NCBI GenBank assembly: GCA_003648395.1
Contig: QMPB01000009.1
Span: forward strand, 1-23,822
Length of the DNA: 23,822 nucleotides
Origin: Bacteroidota bacterium
GTDB taxonomy: Bacteria > Bacteroidota > Bacteroidia > Bacteroidales > UBA1556
Direction of reading: 5' to 3'
The notes beneath the pieces are model-generated. The model had not been told where the DNA came from. It saw nothing but the letters and a program-made list of their open reading frames with translations, and did no database searches. Of this stretch, positions 22,853-23,822 are shown piece by piece. Made by a program: the position numbers and the translations under genes. How positions within the stretch are numbered: position 1 is the first letter of the stretch; each line of letters starts with the position of its first letter.

Positions 22853-23075
22853 GTTTTGCAGAGCAATGCGAAGCATTTCTCCAAAAATGTATCTTTAATC
22901 TGTCACACTGAGTGTTTTGCAGAGCAATGCGAAGCATTTCTCCAAAAATGTATCTTTGATCTGTCACACTGAGTGTTTTGCAGAGCAATGCGAAGCATTT
23001 CTCCAAAAATGTATCTTTGATCTGTCACACTGAGTGTTTTGCAGAGTAATGCGAAGCATTTCTCCAAAAATGTAT
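22853..23075. repeat. Four tandem 61-bp units
   Basis: The word GTTTTGCAGAG begins at 22853, 22914, 22975 and 23036, exactly 61 bases apart each time. Units are nearly identical (for example TTTAATC versus TTTGATC, and GAGCAATG versus GAGTAATG in the last). Each unit carries an internal hairpin GAG-C-AATGC-GAA-GCATT-T-CTC (22861-22881 in the first) and, at its end, the REP terminus GTCACACTGAGTG. The array is not a CRISPR: there are no variable spacers. Confidence 0.9.
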
Positions 23076-23112
23076 CGAAGTGGGGCAGCGTTGGTAATTA
23101 AATTTTTAAGCC

Positions 23113-23149
23113 AAAAAAAAGCGTGATTTTCGAAAGAAAATCACGCTTT
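23113..23149 (-). terminator. Rho-independent terminator after the pyruvate:ferredoxin oxidoreductase gene
   Basis: A 14-bp perfect stem (23118-23131 with 23136-23149, arm AAAGCGTGATTTTC) around a 4-base loop is followed on the minus strand by a U tract (A-run from 23113). It starts about 20 bases after the stop codon at 23171. Confidence 0.9.
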
Positions 23150-23170
23150 GTATATTTATCTAAAATACTT

Positions 23171-23822
23171 CTATTTTGAAAAATCCATTTCAGCCATACG
23201 ACGGAATTGATTATATCTCCATTTAGCATCATCAACAGCGATGTGTGATAAACGCTCAGCCTCCTCAGGGAAACCTTTTTTAAGAGAAGCATAACGAACC
23301 TCATTATAAATAAAGTCGTGGAAAGTATCCCATGCTGGCTCTTTAGAGTCAAGTATAAATGGATTCTTGCCTTCTTTCTCCAATTCAGGGTTGTAGCGAG
23401 TCAATTGCCAGTATCCTGAAGTTACGGCGAATTTCTCTTCCTCTTCAGCGCTCTTCATACCAGTTTTGATACCGTGAGCAATACAAGGAGAGTAAGCAAT
23501 AATTACAGAAGGTCCGGGATAAGCCTCAGCCTCTTTCAATACTTTGAAAGTTTGTGCTTGAGAAGCACCCATTGAAATCTGAGCTACGTATACATAACCA
23601 TAAGTCATTGCCATTGCAGAAAGAGATTTCTTACGAGTTTTCATTCCACTAGCAGCAAATTTAGCAACAGCTCCTACAGGAGTAGCTTTTGAAGCTTGGC
23701 CACCAGTATTAGAGTATACCTCTGTATCTAGTACAAGAATATTAACATCCTCGCCAGTAGAGATTACGTGATCTAATCCACCGAAACCGATATCATAAGC
23801 CCAGCCATCACCACCGATAATC
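23171..23822 (-). CDS. nifJ: Pyruvate:ferredoxin (flavodoxin) oxidoreductase, C-terminal part
   Basis: The frame is open to the right edge and gives the last 216 residues of a protein usually near 1,180. The upstream part reads GGDGWAYDIGFGGLDHVIST, then DTEVYSNTGGQASKATP, the thiamine-diphosphate/Mg-binding motif (GDG ... NT) of PFOR domain VI. SVIIAYSPCIAHGI supplies the last cysteine ligand of the proximal [4Fe-4S] cluster. The enzyme converts pyruvate and CoA to acetyl-CoA and CO2, reducing ferredoxin or flavodoxin, and is oxygen-sensitive in most organisms. It indicates an anaerobic or fermentative lifestyle. A strong terminator follows at 23113-23149. The ATG at 23642-23644 is internal and is not the start. 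Confidence 0.96.
   Translation of the reverse strand, partial: IIGGDGWAYDIGFGGLDHVISTGEDVNILVLDTEVYSNTGGQASKATPVGAVAKFAASGMKTRKKSLSAMAMTYGYVYVAQISMGASQAQTFKVLKEAEAYPGPSVIIAYSPCIAHGIKTGMKSAEEEEKFAVTSGYWQLTRYNPELEKEGKNPFILDSKEPAWDTFHDFIYNEVRYASLKKGFPEEAERLSHIAVDDAKWRYNQFRRMAEMDFSK

Larger units (their letters stand above)
22721..23082. repeat. Composite REP region bounded by inverted 10-bp ends
   Basis: CACTTCGATA at 22721-22730 and its exact reverse complement TATCGAAGTG at 23073-23082 bound the region. Inside the left end, CACTCAGTGTGAC (22768-22780) is the reverse complement of GTCACACTGAGTG, which occurs at 22902, 22963 and 23024. The region therefore consists of REP elements of one family in both orientations, with different cores. 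Open frames across it are translations of repeat DNA. Confidence 0.75.

Noticed and set aside
22767..23006. 79-codon minus-strand ORF
   Set aside because: It is a translation of the 61-bp tandem units; the peptide repeats follow the DNA period and frame shifts between units (61 is not a multiple of 3).
22853..23075. CRISPR array
   Set aside because: The units are contiguous 61-bp copies without unique spacers, and no cas gene is near.
23098..23352. 84-codon minus-strand ORF overlapping the oxidoreductase
   Set aside because: It overlaps nifJ in another frame and crosses its terminator; shadow ORF.

Overview
The window is AT-rich chromosomal DNA from a member of the Bacteroidota, most likely an anaerobic or microaerophilic Bacteroidales/Marinilabiliales-type organism. 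The reasons are a complete moxR-DUF58-batABCDE ('Bacteroides aerotolerance') operon in the order typical of the phylum, several upstream boxes matching the Bacteroidota -7 promoter element TAnnTTTG, weak Shine-Dalgarno signals, Bacteroidota-style intergenic REP-like repeats, and pyruvate:ferredoxin oxidoreductase at the right edge. Almost all genes are on the minus strand; only a regulator near the right end (and a degraded ORF) is on the plus strand.

Layout, left to right. 1-969: 5' part of a multi-pass TMTC/DUF1736-like membrane glycosyltransferase, cut by the window edge. 970-1538: repeat-rich intergenic DNA. 1539-3038: exported protein of unknown function with a thioredoxin-like CTHC motif. 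3039-3620: intergenic DNA with operator-like palindromes and REP-like hairpins. 3621-9156: fused aconitase/isopropylmalate-isomerase-type hydro-lyase, AlkD-like DNA glycosylase, DprA, and a long-chain acyl-CoA synthetase. 9335-10744: pyrB-pyrI, with terminator hairpins on both sides. 10908-11492: FKBP-type prolyl isomerase with its own promoter. 11604-19983: the moxR-to-batE operon, eight tightly packed genes read right to left. 20093-20261: a short amber-interrupted plus-strand ORF and a bidirectional terminator. 20285-21418: CsgG-like/outer-membrane-barrel protein, divergent from a BetR-type HTH regulator (21710-22567) whose reading frame is broken near its 3' end. 22705-23160: a composite REP region with a 22-bp perfect palindrome and four 61-bp tandem units. 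23171-23822: C-terminal part of pyruvate:ferredoxin oxidoreductase.

Functional logic. The bat operon encodes a cytoplasmic AAA+ MoxR ATPase, a DUF58 VWA-type partner, two inner-membrane VWA proteins with intact MIDAS motifs (BatA, BatB), two TPR proteins (BatC, BatE), and two single-pass envelope proteins (BatD and a 322-residue protein). It probably works as one envelope-associated complex. PyrB and PyrI form the aspartate transcarbamoylase holoenzyme. AlkD and DprA are adjacent DNA-processing genes.

I do not see a clear-cut new defence or biosynthetic system. The most unusual material is in the regulatory and repeat DNA: the 17-bp inverted repeat in front of the frameshifted regulator, the 61-bp tandem array bracketed by inverted REP ends, the hairpins just upstream of pyrB and dprA, and a 22-bp near-palindrome with a phased half-site upstream of the CTHC protein. 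All functional calls rest on reading motifs by eye; no database search was possible.
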